From contig PKVB01000190.1 in NCBI GenBank assembly GCA_003131365.1, forward strand, positions 1-20,578: 20,578 nucleotides of DNA. The letters run 5' to 3'. The DNA is from Gemmatimonadota bacterium. Its GTDB lineage: Bacteria > Gemmatimonadota > Gemmatimonadetes > Gemmatimonadales > Gemmatimonadaceae. Shown here piece after piece: positions 8,277 to 16,274 of this stretch. The position numbers were made by a program, and so were the translations under genes. The notes under the pieces are model-generated. The model was not told the DNA's origin, searched no databases, and saw only the letters and a list, made by a program, of their open reading frames with translations. Position 1 is the stretch's first letter, and each line of letters begins with the position of its first letter.

Positions 8277-8399
8277 CGAAGGAAAGAGTCGGCTGATTTC
8301 CGACCCCGGCCCCTTGTAGTCTCTACATCCGACTTCGAAGTTTTGGGCACGGCGATCAGATATGGTCGCCGGTTCCGAGGTCATTCCTTCCAATCGCCC

Positions 8400-9083
8400 A
8401 TGCTCACGCTCATCGGCATCGTAATTGTCGTCATCGGATTTGTTCTCAGAATAAATCCACTCCTCGTCGTGACTGTCGCCGGTCTGGCGACCGGTATTGC
8501 GAGCGGCCTTGCTCCGCTGGAAGTGGTGGCAGCGTTTGGAAAGGCGTTCATCACGAGCCGATACGTGGCGATCGTGTGGCTCGTTCTCCCCGTAATCGGG
8601 TTACTCGAGCACGCGGGGCTCAAGGAGCGGGCGCGCGCCGTCGTCGCCGGACTTCGTACCGCCACGGCATCGCGGGTACTACTCGCCTATTTCGCCATCC
8701 GTCAGATCACAGCCGCGCTGGGCCTCACATCACTCGGCGGACACGCGCAGATGGTGCGACCCCTGATCGCGCCGATGGCGGAGGGAGCGGCGGAGAATCA
8801 GTACGGCGACCTGCCGCAGTCGGTGCGGTACAAGATCCGGGCGCACACCGCCGCGGTCGACAACATCGCACTCTTCTTCGGTGAAGACATCTTCATCGCG
8901 ATCGGGTCGATTCTGCTGATTAGAGGTTTTCTCGATCAGAACGGAATCCACGTCGAGCCGGCGCAGCTGGCGATCTGGGCGATTCCAACCGCCATCTGCG
9001 CGTTCGTGATCCACTGTACGCGACTCTTGCTGCTCGACCGGAAGCTGCGAGCGGAGCTCGCGCAACAAACAGAGCAAGAGTGA
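8400..9083 (+). CDS. DUF969 family membrane protein (putative 5-oxoproline transporter subunit)
   Basis: This 227-residue polytopic membrane protein of the DUF969 family is always expected beside DUF979, and that gene follows here. Together they form an ion-transporter-superfamily-like permease that current annotation links to 5-oxoproline (pyroglutamate) uptake, based on co-occurrence with oxoprolinase or pyroglutamyl peptidase genes elsewhere. Hydrophobic segments lie at about 2-30, 45-70, 95-115, 160-180 and 190-212. A conserved-looking polar stretch (LTSLGGHAQMVRPLIAPM) lies between them. The ATG at 8400 is preferred to the frame's earlier start at 8343 because the additional 19 residues are charged and unlike the family N-terminus. 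The gene ends in GTGA, overlapping the DUF979 start. It is the first gene of the five-gene operon. Confidence 0.88.
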   Translation: MLTLIGIVIVVIGFVLRINPLLVVTVAGLATGIASGLAPLEVVAAFGKAFITSRYVAIVWLVLPVIGLLEHAGLKERARAVVAGLRTATASRVLLAYFAIRQITAALGLTSLGGHAQMVRPLIAPMAEGAAENQYGDLPQSVRYKIRAHTAAVDNIALFFGEDIFIAIGSILLIRGFLDQNGIHVEPAQLAIWAIPTAICAFVIHCTRLLLLDRKLRAELAQQTEQE

Positions 9084-10036
9084 TAACCCTCGAGCACATC
9101 TACTGGCTCAGTGGTCTCATGATGGCGGGCGTCGCCATCGTCAACTGGCGCGACCGGAGCAACCCGCGACGCTTGAACAACACGGCCTTCTGGGGCATCT
9201 ACGCGATCACCTTTCTGGCGGGATCGTATCTTCCCGATCTCGCGAATGGCTCTCTCGTGATCGCGATGGTTCTCGTCGCGAGCATCCGCGGTCTCGGACA
9301 GGGCAAGCAGGAGAGCGCCACGCGCGAGGAGCGTGAGGCCAGCGCTCGGCGCTGGGGAAACAAACTCTTCGTTCCGGCTCTCGCGATTCCGCTCATCACG
9401 GTGCTTGGCACCCTGCTGTTCAAGAAGATCATCATCAACGGCATGCCTGTAGTGGATGTCAAGCAGGTGACGGTGATCTCGCTGGGGATCGCAACGCTCG
9501 TTGCGCTGGTGACGGGGATGATCATGCTCAGGCCACCACTGCTGGCGCCGATCAGGGAGGCACGCCGGTTGCTCGACGCAGTCGGCTGGGCTGCCGTACT
9601 CCCTCAAATGCTCGCGGCACTCGGGGCGCTGTTTGCGATTGCGGGCGTTGGCAGTGTCGTGTCCAGCCTGGCGCAGCGCTGGATCCCGCTCGACAACCCG
9701 TTTGTAGTCGTGACGACTTACGCCGTCGGCATGGCCGTATTCACGATGATCATGGGCAACGCGTTCGCCGCCTTTCCCGTGATGACAGCGGGGATCGGCC
9801 TGCCGCTTATCGTTCAGAAGTTCGGCGGCGACCCTGCCGTCATGGCCTCGATCGGGATGCTCTCGGGATATTGTGGCACACTGATGACTCCGATGGCGGC
9901 GAACTTCAACATCGTGCCGACTGCCCTGCTCGAGCTCCCGGATGAGAATGCCGTGATCAAAGTCCAGATTCCGACCGCGCTCATGCTGCTTGGAGCGAAC
10001 ATTCTGCTCATGAACTTTCTCGTTTTCCGCCGCTGA
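9080..10036 (+). CDS. DUF979 family membrane protein (putative 5-oxoproline transporter subunit)
   Basis: This 318-residue polytopic membrane protein is the invariable partner of DUF969. It contains about eight to nine hydrophobic helices. Glycine- and small-residue-rich segments such as TTYAVGMAVFTMIMGNAF and MLSGYCGTLMTPMAANFN near the C-terminus resemble substrate-binding re-entrant regions of ion transporters. A charged cytoplasmic loop (GKQESATREEREASARRWG) separates the first and second halves. Translation starts at GTG 9080, which overlaps the DUF969 stop by four bases. Its TGA shares one base with the ATG of the DUF2891 gene (TGATG), so all three genes are coupled. Confidence 0.88.
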   Translation: MITLEHIYWLSGLMMAGVAIVNWRDRSNPRRLNNTAFWGIYAITFLAGSYLPDLANGSLVIAMVLVASIRGLGQGKQESATREEREASARRWGNKLFVPALAIPLITVLGTLLFKKIIINGMPVVDVKQVTVISLGIATLVALVTGMIMLRPPLLAPIREARRLLDAVGWAAVLPQMLAALGALFAIAGVGSVVSSLAQRWIPLDNPFVVVTTYAVGMAVFTMIMGNAFAAFPVMTAGIGLPLIVQKFGGDPAVMASIGMLSGYCGTLMTPMAANFNIVPTALLELPDENAVIKVQIPTALMLLGANILLMNFLVFRR

Positions 10037-11049
10037 TGCCTGCCTCCGCATCTCTCACTCCGGCGCTCGCCCGAACGTTCGCGCGGGTCGCCCTGTCTCA
10101 CGTGACACAGGAATACCCGAACAAGCTCGATCACGTGCTGAACAAGCGGGTCGATCTCAAGACGCCGAGCGAGCTGCATCCGGTCTTCTTCGGCAGCTTC
10201 GACTGGCATTCGTGCGTGCACGGATACTGGCTTCTGGCGACTCTGCTGCGGCTCTTTCCCGAGATACGCGAGGCTGGAAAGATCGAAGAGCTGCTCGACC
10301 ATCAGCTCACGGCCGCGAAAGTGAGAGCGGAAGTCAGATATCTGGGCCAACCGTTGCGCGCGACGTTCGAGCGGCCATACGGCTGGGCGTGGCTGCTGAT
10401 GTTGTCGGCAGAGCTGAATCGACATGCGAGCAAGAATGGAAAGCGCTGGAGTGACGCGCTCGCGCCGCTCGCTGACGTGTTCACTCGGCGCTTCCTCGAT
10501 TTCCTTCCGAGGGCGACTTACCCGACTCGCGTAGGGACTCACTTCAACAGCGCCTTCGCCATCGCTCTTGTGCTCGAGTACGCGGAGGTCGCGAGCAACG
10601 ACGCTCTTCGGAAAGCCCTGGTCAAAAAGGCCCGCGCCTGGTACTCGAAGGATTCGGACTGCCAGGCGTGGGAGCCGGGCGGAGATGATTTTCTGTCTTC
10701 GGCTCTGATGGAAGCCGAGTGCATGCGCAGGGTGTTGAAGGCGAGCGATTTCTCGGGATGGGTTGATCGGTTTCTTCCAAGGCTTGCGGTGCGGGAGCCG
10801 GCGACCTTGTTCACGCCAGCCATCGTGAGCGATCGCACCGATGGCAAGATCGCCCACCTTGACGGGTTGAATCTGAGCCGCGCCTGGTGCTGGCGCTCGA
10901 TCGCGGCGACGTGGCCCGTGAGCGATGCACGCCGAGGAATAGCGCTCGAGGCGGCAGAGATACATTTCGCCGCCAGCCTTCCACACGTTGCGGGCGACTA
11001 CATGGGAGCGCATTGGCTGGCTACGTTTGCCCTGCTGGCCCTGCTCTAA
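10036..11049 (+). CDS. DUF2891 family protein
   Basis: This 337-residue soluble protein has no signal peptide or membrane helix. Recognisable DUF2891 landmarks are HPVFFGSFDWHSCVHGYW (48-65), RPYGWAWLL, GTHFNSAF, WEPGGDDFLSSALMEAECM and HLDGLNLSRAWCW. Conserved His, Asp, Trp and Glu in such helix-capping motifs are reminiscent of (alpha/alpha)6-barrel enzymes, which is structural inference only; the activity is unknown. Its one-base overlap with DUF979 indicates a functional tie to the transporter, for example acting on the imported compound. DUF2891 is known to neighbour DUF969/DUF979 in other bacteria. Confidence 0.87.
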   Translation: MPASASLTPALARTFARVALSHVTQEYPNKLDHVLNKRVDLKTPSELHPVFFGSFDWHSCVHGYWLLATLLRLFPEIREAGKIEELLDHQLTAAKVRAEVRYLGQPLRATFERPYGWAWLLMLSAELNRHASKNGKRWSDALAPLADVFTRRFLDFLPRATYPTRVGTHFNSAFAIALVLEYAEVASNDALRKALVKKARAWYSKDSDCQAWEPGGDDFLSSALMEAECMRRVLKASDFSGWVDRFLPRLAVREPATLFTPAIVSDRTDGKIAHLDGLNLSRAWCWRSIAATWPVSDARRGIALEAAEIHFAASLPHVAGDYMGAHWLATFALLALL

Positions 11050-11061
11050 CGTGAGCCTCGC

Positions 11062-11622
11062 GTGAAGGAGCCAACCGAATCAAGAGCGCGCGCCACGGCG
11101 GATGATGCTGCAAGCCCCATGGGCGACGCCACGAGGAGCACGGCGCTGGTCGCGCTTTTCATCGGAATAGCCGCGATCGCGGGTGGATATGCCGCGGCGT
11201 TCATCAGTGGTGGCACGCCGGTATGGGCGGCCTGGCTCCTCGCTCTTGGAATTCGGGTTTCACTCGCCGCCATCATGATCCTTGGCGCCGCACGCGGACG
11301 ACGCGGGATCGGGCCGCTCAAACTTCCGTTCGCCTTCGTCGCCCTGGTATTGGTGATTGGCTTCGGCGCGGCGCTGGCGCTGCCGGCCACTGAAGGTCCC
11401 CTCAGCACGCTCTGGCTCGGATTGCCGGCGCGAGCCGCGATAGTGATCTACGGGGTGGGACTGCTCCCTATCGTCGTGCTGCCTATCGCCTATGCATTGA
11501 CGTTCGAGACGCAGACGCTGAGCGCCGAAGATGTCGAGCGCGTGCGTGCACTGGCTCGCGAGAATCAAGCGGCCATTGAGAGCGGCGCGACAGAGCCGAT
11601 GGACAACCAGCGTCGCGGATGA
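11062..11622 (+). CDS. Small four-helix membrane protein, possible symporter accessory subunit
   Basis: This 186-residue protein is of no family I can name. It has a polar N-terminus, then four hydrophobic helices at about 26-49, 54-76, 89-108 and 121-146. A charged cytoplasmic tail (TLSAEDVERVRALARENQ) follows. It lies 12 bases after the DUF2891 gene and overlaps the sodium:solute symporter gene by four bases (ATGA). Many sodium:solute symporters are encoded with a small membrane partner such as DUF485 or DUF4212 proteins; by position this could play that role, but the sequence does not match those two-to-three-helix families. GTG 11062 is used; ATG 11119 (residue 20), just before the first helix, is a real alternative. 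Confidence 0.75.
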   Translation: MKEPTESRARATADDAASPMGDATRSTALVALFIGIAAIAGGYAAAFISGGTPVWAAWLLALGIRVSLAAIMILGAARGRRGIGPLKLPFAFVALVLVIGFGAALALPATEGPLSTLWLGLPARAAIVIYGVGLLPIVVLPIAYALTFETQTLSAEDVERVRALARENQAAIESGATEPMDNQRRG

Positions 11623-13139
11623 TTCAAACCGCAAGCGTGAGTGCGCTCCTCCAGGTCGCTTTACCGAATGCCGTTCGACCCGCTGTCGTAGCAGTCGGCA
11701 TTCTTTACTTCGCTGTGGTCCTCGGCATCAGCGTCTGGGCGGCGCGGAGAACACGAACAGCGAGAGATTTTTTTGTCGCCGGAAAGGGAATCGGGCTCGT
11801 CGCGCTCACCGTTGCTTCGGTGTCAGTGTCCGTTTCCGGGTTTGCATTCATCGGCGGCCCGGGGTTCATCTATGCCGTCGGCCTGGGCGCGATGTACATC
11901 GTGCTTCCCGCCGCCGTCACGAACGTCATGGGCGCGTGGGTCCTGGCGAAGCGCATGCGGCTCCTCGGTGAAGCTCGCTCTCTCATAACGATCCCCGACG
12001 CGATCGGCGTCCGCTATCGCTCGCGGGCCGCGCAGGGATTGTCGGCCGTCGCGATTCTGGTCGGGATTGTGGGATACATGGCGACGAACGCGTTGGCGAT
12101 GGGAGTCGTGATCAATTCCATCTTTGGAGTGGGCCTCGGCTGGGGAATCTGGATCGGAATGGGTGTGACGCTCGCGTATTCCGCATCGGGCGGCATTCTC
12201 GCCGGCATCTACAACGATGTCTTTCAGGGAACCCTGATGGCACTGGCATCGGTGCTGGTTTTCATTTTTGTGCTTCAATTCGGCGGCGGGCTGGGTGAGA
12301 TCTCACGCACGATACTCGCGCACGACCCCGCGTTTCTTGGCCCCTGGGGGAAGCTCACTCCATTAGCGGCGCTTTCGTTCTTCTTCGTGTTTTCGATGGG
12401 CTCACTCGGCCAACCGCAGGCTGTGCACAAGTACTACATGCTGCGTGATCCTTTGCAGCTCAAATGGTATCCGCTGCTCAAGACGCTCGGTCTGGTGCTC
12501 GTGCTCCTATTGTACTTCAGTGTCGGGGTTGGAGTGAAAGCGTTCGTGCTGAGCGGTCGTCTGGCTCCGCTGGCGAGCCCCGATCAGGCGACACCCGCTC
12601 TGCTGCTCAGTGTCACGCCGATAATTCTCGCTGCACTGGTCTTCTCGGGCGTCGCGGCCGCGACCATGAGCGCGGCAAACTCGTTCATAAATATTGGCGC
12701 CGCGGTGGTCACGCATGATTTGCCGGTAGCTTTCGGTCGGCGCGTGAAAAACGAATTGCGATGGGGAAGAACCGTGACGGTTTTGATCGCCATCGCGGCC
12801 GCAATCACTGCGCAGCGGTCGGGGACGATGGTGGCATTCCTCGGAATTTTCGGGTGGGGCTTGTTCGCCTCGACGCTGGTACCAGCGCTGGCGGTTGGAC
12901 TCAACTGGCAGGGCGCCACGCGTGCGGGAGCTATGGCGTCGATCGCAACGGGACTGATCGTCACGCTCGCGCTCGAAACCGTTGCTTACTGGAAGGTCTT
13001 CACATTCCCCGCGGGCGTGACTGCGTCGGCGGTCGCAATGGTGTCTTCGTTTCTGGTGTTTTTCGTCGTGTCGTGGCTCACGCGACGCAACGCGCCGACC
13101 GAGATAGACCCCGACGTGAGGCTGGTGATGGAGCTCTGA
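11619..13139 (+). CDS. Sodium:solute symporter (SSS family)
   Basis: This 506-residue membrane protein has about 13 hydrophobic helices and the LeuT-type SSS layout. An N-terminal helix is followed by a cytoplasmic linker with RTARDFFVAGKGIG. A Ser/Val-rich helix (VASVSVSVSGFAFIGGPGF) forms the substrate and sodium region. LGQPQAVHKYYM begins near residue 263, and MSAANS at 350-355 lies in the helix that carries sodium-coordinating serines in PutP-like members. It should import an organic solute (amino acid, carboxylate or sugar) driven by sodium; the substrate is not determinable here. It is the last gene of the operon. Its TGA and the stop of the facing dehydrogenase share the palindrome TGATCA with no gap. 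Confidence 0.93.
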   Translation: MIQTASVSALLQVALPNAVRPAVVAVGILYFAVVLGISVWAARRTRTARDFFVAGKGIGLVALTVASVSVSVSGFAFIGGPGFIYAVGLGAMYIVLPAAVTNVMGAWVLAKRMRLLGEARSLITIPDAIGVRYRSRAAQGLSAVAILVGIVGYMATNALAMGVVINSIFGVGLGWGIWIGMGVTLAYSASGGILAGIYNDVFQGTLMALASVLVFIFVLQFGGGLGEISRTILAHDPAFLGPWGKLTPLAALSFFFVFSMGSLGQPQAVHKYYMLRDPLQLKWYPLLKTLGLVLVLLLYFSVGVGVKAFVLSGRLAPLASPDQATPALLLSVTPIILAALVFSGVAAATMSAANSFINIGAAVVTHDLPVAFGRRVKNELRWGRTVTVLIAIAAAITAQRSGTMVAFLGIFGWGLFASTLVPALAVGLNWQGATRAGAMASIATGLIVTLALETVAYWKVFTFPAGVTASAVAMVSSFLVFFVVSWLTRRNAPTEIDPDVRLVMEL

Positions 13140-14537
13140 TCACTCCGTCGCGGACTTCTTCGCCTTCTGATTCTCCACCACACGGACGCTTTTGATGTTC
13201 ACGAACTCGTGGATGCCGAACTCGCCGAGCTCGCGGCCGAATCCCGAGTTCTTGACACCGCCAAAGGGCAGCCGAGCGTCAGATACGACCATGCCGTTGA
13301 TGAAGAGAAGTCCCGACTCGATCTCGGCGATGAGCTGATTCCGCTCGGCGTCGTCGCGGGTCCACGCCGATGCGCCAAGCCCGAAGGTGGTGCCGTTGGC
13401 GATGCGGATCGCGTCGGTGAGATCGTTCGCCTTGAAAACTGACGCAACCGGCCCGAACAGCTCTTCGCTCGCCGCGGGCGCGCCGGGTGGGATGTCGGTG
13501 AGAACGGTGGGAGCGTAAAAGTATCCTTCGCGATCGAGTTTTTTCCCGCCCGTGGCAACCTTTGCTCCCGCGGCGACAGATGCCCTCACTTGCTGATCGA
13601 GCTGGTCGCGAATCGCCGCCGTCGCCTGTGGTCCGAGCTCGGTCTTTTCATCCATCGGGTCTCCGATCTGCACCGCGGAAACGCCCGCGACGAATCTTTT
13701 GAGGAATTCGTCGTAGACCTTCGCGTGGACTATGAATCTCTTGGCAGCGATGCACGACTGGCCGTTGTTGATCATCCGCGCCGCCACCGCCGTCGAGACC
13801 GCGTTTTCCAGATCGGCGCTCGGCATCACCACGAATGGGTCGCTGCCGCCGAGCTCGATGACCGACTTCTTGAGATTCTTGCCGGCGGCACTGGCGACCG
13901 ATCGACCAGCTCCTTCGCTGCCGGTGAGCGTGACGGCGGCGACGCGACGGTCGGCGATGATTCCCTCAACCAGGTCTGAGCCGATGAGGAGAGTCTGAAA
14001 AACGCCATCGGCGAATCCTGCGCGGCGAAAAATGTCTTCGATAGCCAGAGCGCACTGTGGAACATTCGACGCGTGCTTGAGGATGCCGACATTGCCAGCC
14101 ATGAGAGCCGGAGCCGCAAAACGGAAAACCTGCCAGAAAGGAAAATTCCACGGCATGATTGCAAGCACGACTCCGACAGGCTGAAATGCGACCCAGCTCT
14201 TGCCGCCTTCCATCTCGACAGGTTGGTCGGCGAGAAACCGCTCCGCGTTGTCGGCGTAGTAGCGGCACGCGGTGGCGCACTTCTCGGCTTCGGCGATGGC
14301 GGTGTTGATGGGTTTCCCCATCTCGAGCGTCATGAGCTGTCCAAGCTGGCGCGATTCCGCCGTGAGGATTGCGGCGGCCTTGCGCATGTGGATTGCGCGG
14401 TCGGCGAAGGATGTGCGGCGGTGCTGGCGATACGCTGCCACACCTCGATCCAGTGCCTCGCTGACTTTCGCCGCTGAGTACGCCTCGAAAGTGCGAATGG
14501 TCTTTCCGATCGCGGGGTTTGTAGTCGATATGCTCAT
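13140..14537 (-). CDS. NAD(P)-dependent succinate-semialdehyde dehydrogenase-type enzyme (GabD1-like)
   Basis: This 465-residue aldehyde dehydrogenase has the cofactor and catalytic residues in order: PWNFPFW with N131, the KHASNVPQ segment with K154, the TGSEGAGR cofactor loop near 205-212, general base E228 in ELGGSDP, and nucleophile C262 in NNGQSCIAAKR. The KHASNVP segment is characteristic of GabD1-type succinate-semialdehyde dehydrogenases, which oxidise succinate semialdehyde to succinate (GABA shunt or 4-hydroxybutyrate breakdown); other short aldehydes are possible. The length is typical. The frame opens with TTG at 14543, but ATG 14537 gives the usual N-terminus MSISTTNPA and is preferred. 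It is convergent with the symporter and divergent from the GHL10 gene. Confidence 0.93.
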   Translation of the reverse strand: MSISTTNPAIGKTIRTFEAYSAAKVSEALDRGVAAYRQHRRTSFADRAIHMRKAAAILTAESRQLGQLMTLEMGKPINTAIAEAEKCATACRYYADNAERFLADQPVEMEGGKSWVAFQPVGVVLAIMPWNFPFWQVFRFAAPALMAGNVGILKHASNVPQCALAIEDIFRRAGFADGVFQTLLIGSDLVEGIIADRRVAAVTLTGSEGAGRSVASAAGKNLKKSVIELGGSDPFVVMPSADLENAVSTAVAARMINNGQSCIAAKRFIVHAKVYDEFLKRFVAGVSAVQIGDPMDEKTELGPQATAAIRDQLDQQVRASVAAGAKVATGGKKLDREGYFYAPTVLTDIPPGAPAASEELFGPVASVFKANDLTDAIRIANGTTFGLGASAWTRDDAERNQLIAEIESGLLFINGMVVSDARLPFGGVKNSGFGRELGEFGIHEFVNIKSVRVVENQKAKKSATE

Positions 14538-14661
14538 GATCAAACGCTTCGCTTCACTTAGCGTGCCCGGGAATCACGTTCTGCGCGGTGACCGCAGAGG
14601 GAAGAGAGAAACAAGACGGCGAAGAACCGTTTGAGGCTCTTCTGATTTACATTGTTGTCCT

Positions 14662-16206
14662 ATGCCCAAGAACAAAGTCTGCGCACTGGTCCTTTCACTT
14701 TTCATGCTCGCCGCTTTCGACGCGGAATGCGGACAATCGCAGGTAAGTTCCGTACAAAGCCTCACTGTGCCCCCGCCGATTCGTCGCGAGTTCAGGGGAG
14801 TGTGGATCGCGTCGGTGGAGAACATCGACTGGCCTTCGCAGCCCGGGCTTTCGACGCAGGAACAGAAGGACGAGCTGGTGGGAATGCTCGATCGGGCCGT
14901 AGCTCTCCGATTGAATGCCGTGATTCTGCAGGTGCGTCCAGCCGCTGACGCGATGTATGCGTCACCGTACGAGCCATGGTCTGAGTACTTGACCGGGCGA
15001 ATGGGCAGAGCACCCAACCCCTGGTACGATCCGCTCGAATTCGCGGTGACCGAAGCCCACAGGCGCGGGCTCGAGCTGCATGCGTGGTTCAATCCCTATC
15101 GCGCGCGTCATCCGTCGTCGCGATCGGCGCCAGCGCCGAATCACATCAGCGTTACGCACCCCGAGCTGGTGAAGAAGTACGGAAGCATGCTGTGGATGGA
15201 TCCGGGTGAGCCGGAAGTTCGCGACGAGACGATCCGCGTGGTGCTCGACGTTGTCCAGCGGTACGACATCGATGGCGTTCACATCGACGACTACTTCTAT
15301 CCGTACAAGGAGAAGGACCGTCGCGGAAGGACCATCGAGTTCCCGGACGCGAGCAGCTTTCGGAAATATCTCAGATCCGGGGGAACACTTTCGAGGGATG
15401 ATTGGCGCCGGGCCAACGTCGACAGTCTCATTTACCAGGTTTACATCCGGATCAAGGCTGCAAAGCCGTGGGTGAAATTCGGCATCAGCCCATTTGGAGT
15501 GTGGCGTCCAGGGAATCCTCCGCAGATTGGAGGCTTTGATTCCTACGCCGAGCTTTACGGCGACTCGAGAAAGTGGCTCGTAAATGGATGGGCGGACTAT
15601 TTCACGCCGCAGCTCTATTGGCCCACCACGCGTCCCGACCTGAGCTACTCCGTTCTGCTGCAATGGTGGGTCGAGCAAAATGCAAAGGGCAGGCATATCT
15701 GGCCGGGCAACTACCTCGACAAAGTCACCGGCACCCAAACCGGATGGCCCGCGCAGGAGCTGCTCGATCAGATCTCGATCACGCGCGCGCAGCGCGGAGC
15801 GACAGGGAATGTCTTCTTCAGCATGCGCTCGTTCATGTTCGGAAGAGACAGCCTGCCCGAGAAACTGGTGGCCGGTCCGTACGCGAGCAGAACGCTGGTG
15901 CCGGCATCCACCTGGCTTGACAGCATTCCGCCTCTTTCACCGATTGTGCGCGTTGGTCGCGATGCCGTAACCGGCGCGAGCAATGTGTCGCTCCAACCTC
16001 AGGGCGCGGAAGCTACGTGGTTGTGGCTGATCAGGACGCGAGTTGGAACGGACTGGACGACTGAAGTTCTACCAGGACTCCAACGCTTCTACATGATTCC
16101 GCGGGTTGCTGGCGGCGTTTCGGCGGATGAAATCGCGGTGTCGGCCGTCGATCGAAACGGCAACGAGAGCGCGCCAGTCATGCTGGGATTGGCGTCCTCT
16201 CCCTGA
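14662..16206 (+). CDS. Secreted GHL10 (family 10 glycosyl hydrolase-like, PF02638) protein
   Basis: This 514-residue protein has an N-terminal signal sequence (hydrophobic core about 6-19). The GHL10 domain starts at REFRGVWIASVENIDWP (42-58). It continues with NAVILQVRPAADAMY (85-99), HAWFNPYRAR (140-149) and DGVHIDDYFYP (204-214), where the paired aspartates sit in the expected active-site strand of a TIM barrel. KFGISPFGVW and DYFTPQLYWP follow. A C-terminal ~100-residue beta-rich, Fn3-like part completes it. Relatives such as YngK are thought to act on cell-wall or surface glycans, though activity is poorly defined. There is a cysteine at 23, but DAEC is not a good lipobox, so secretion rather than lipidation is favoured. 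The stop codon abuts the terminator hairpin. Confidence 0.92.
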   Translation: MPKNKVCALVLSLFMLAAFDAECGQSQVSSVQSLTVPPPIRREFRGVWIASVENIDWPSQPGLSTQEQKDELVGMLDRAVALRLNAVILQVRPAADAMYASPYEPWSEYLTGRMGRAPNPWYDPLEFAVTEAHRRGLELHAWFNPYRARHPSSRSAPAPNHISVTHPELVKKYGSMLWMDPGEPEVRDETIRVVLDVVQRYDIDGVHIDDYFYPYKEKDRRGRTIEFPDASSFRKYLRSGGTLSRDDWRRANVDSLIYQVYIRIKAAKPWVKFGISPFGVWRPGNPPQIGGFDSYAELYGDSRKWLVNGWADYFTPQLYWPTTRPDLSYSVLLQWWVEQNAKGRHIWPGNYLDKVTGTQTGWPAQELLDQISITRAQRGATGNVFFSMRSFMFGRDSLPEKLVAGPYASRTLVPASTWLDSIPPLSPIVRVGRDAVTGASNVSLQPQGAEATWLWLIRTRVGTDWTTEVLPGLQRFYMIPRVAGGVSADEIAVSAVDRNGNESAPVMLGLASSP

Positions 16207-16244
16207 AACAAAACTCCGCGCTGAGCGTGATGCTCAGCGCGGAG
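16206..16244 (-). terminator. Intrinsic terminator for the msrB-cupredoxin transcript, probably bidirectional
   Basis: A perfect 13-base inverted repeat (16214-16226 paired with 16232-16244, loop GTGAT) is followed on the minus strand by TTTTGTTT (16213 down to 16206). That fits a rho-independent terminator 30 bases beyond the end of the cupredoxin gene. The GHL10 gene on the plus strand stops exactly at its left edge. The stem may also end that transcript, although no T-tract follows in that direction. Confidence 0.88.
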
Positions 16245-16274
16245 AGGGTCGCACAACAGCTGGTGAGGATCCGC

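Noticed and set aside
8288..8304. Terminator after the DUF5916 gene
   Set aside because: GTCGG/CCGAC makes only a 5-bp stem with no T-tract; too weak to call.
8936..11013. Long minus-strand open frames opposite DUF969/DUF979/DUF2891
   Set aside because: They are rich in His, Arg and Gln with no domain, typical of antisense frames in high-GC coding DNA; the plus-strand genes are recognised families with coupled starts.
14704..14730. Lipobox at cysteine 23 of the GHL10 protein
   Set aside because: DAEC has Glu at -1 and Asp at -3; it does not fit the [LVI]-[ASTVI]-[GAS]-C pattern.
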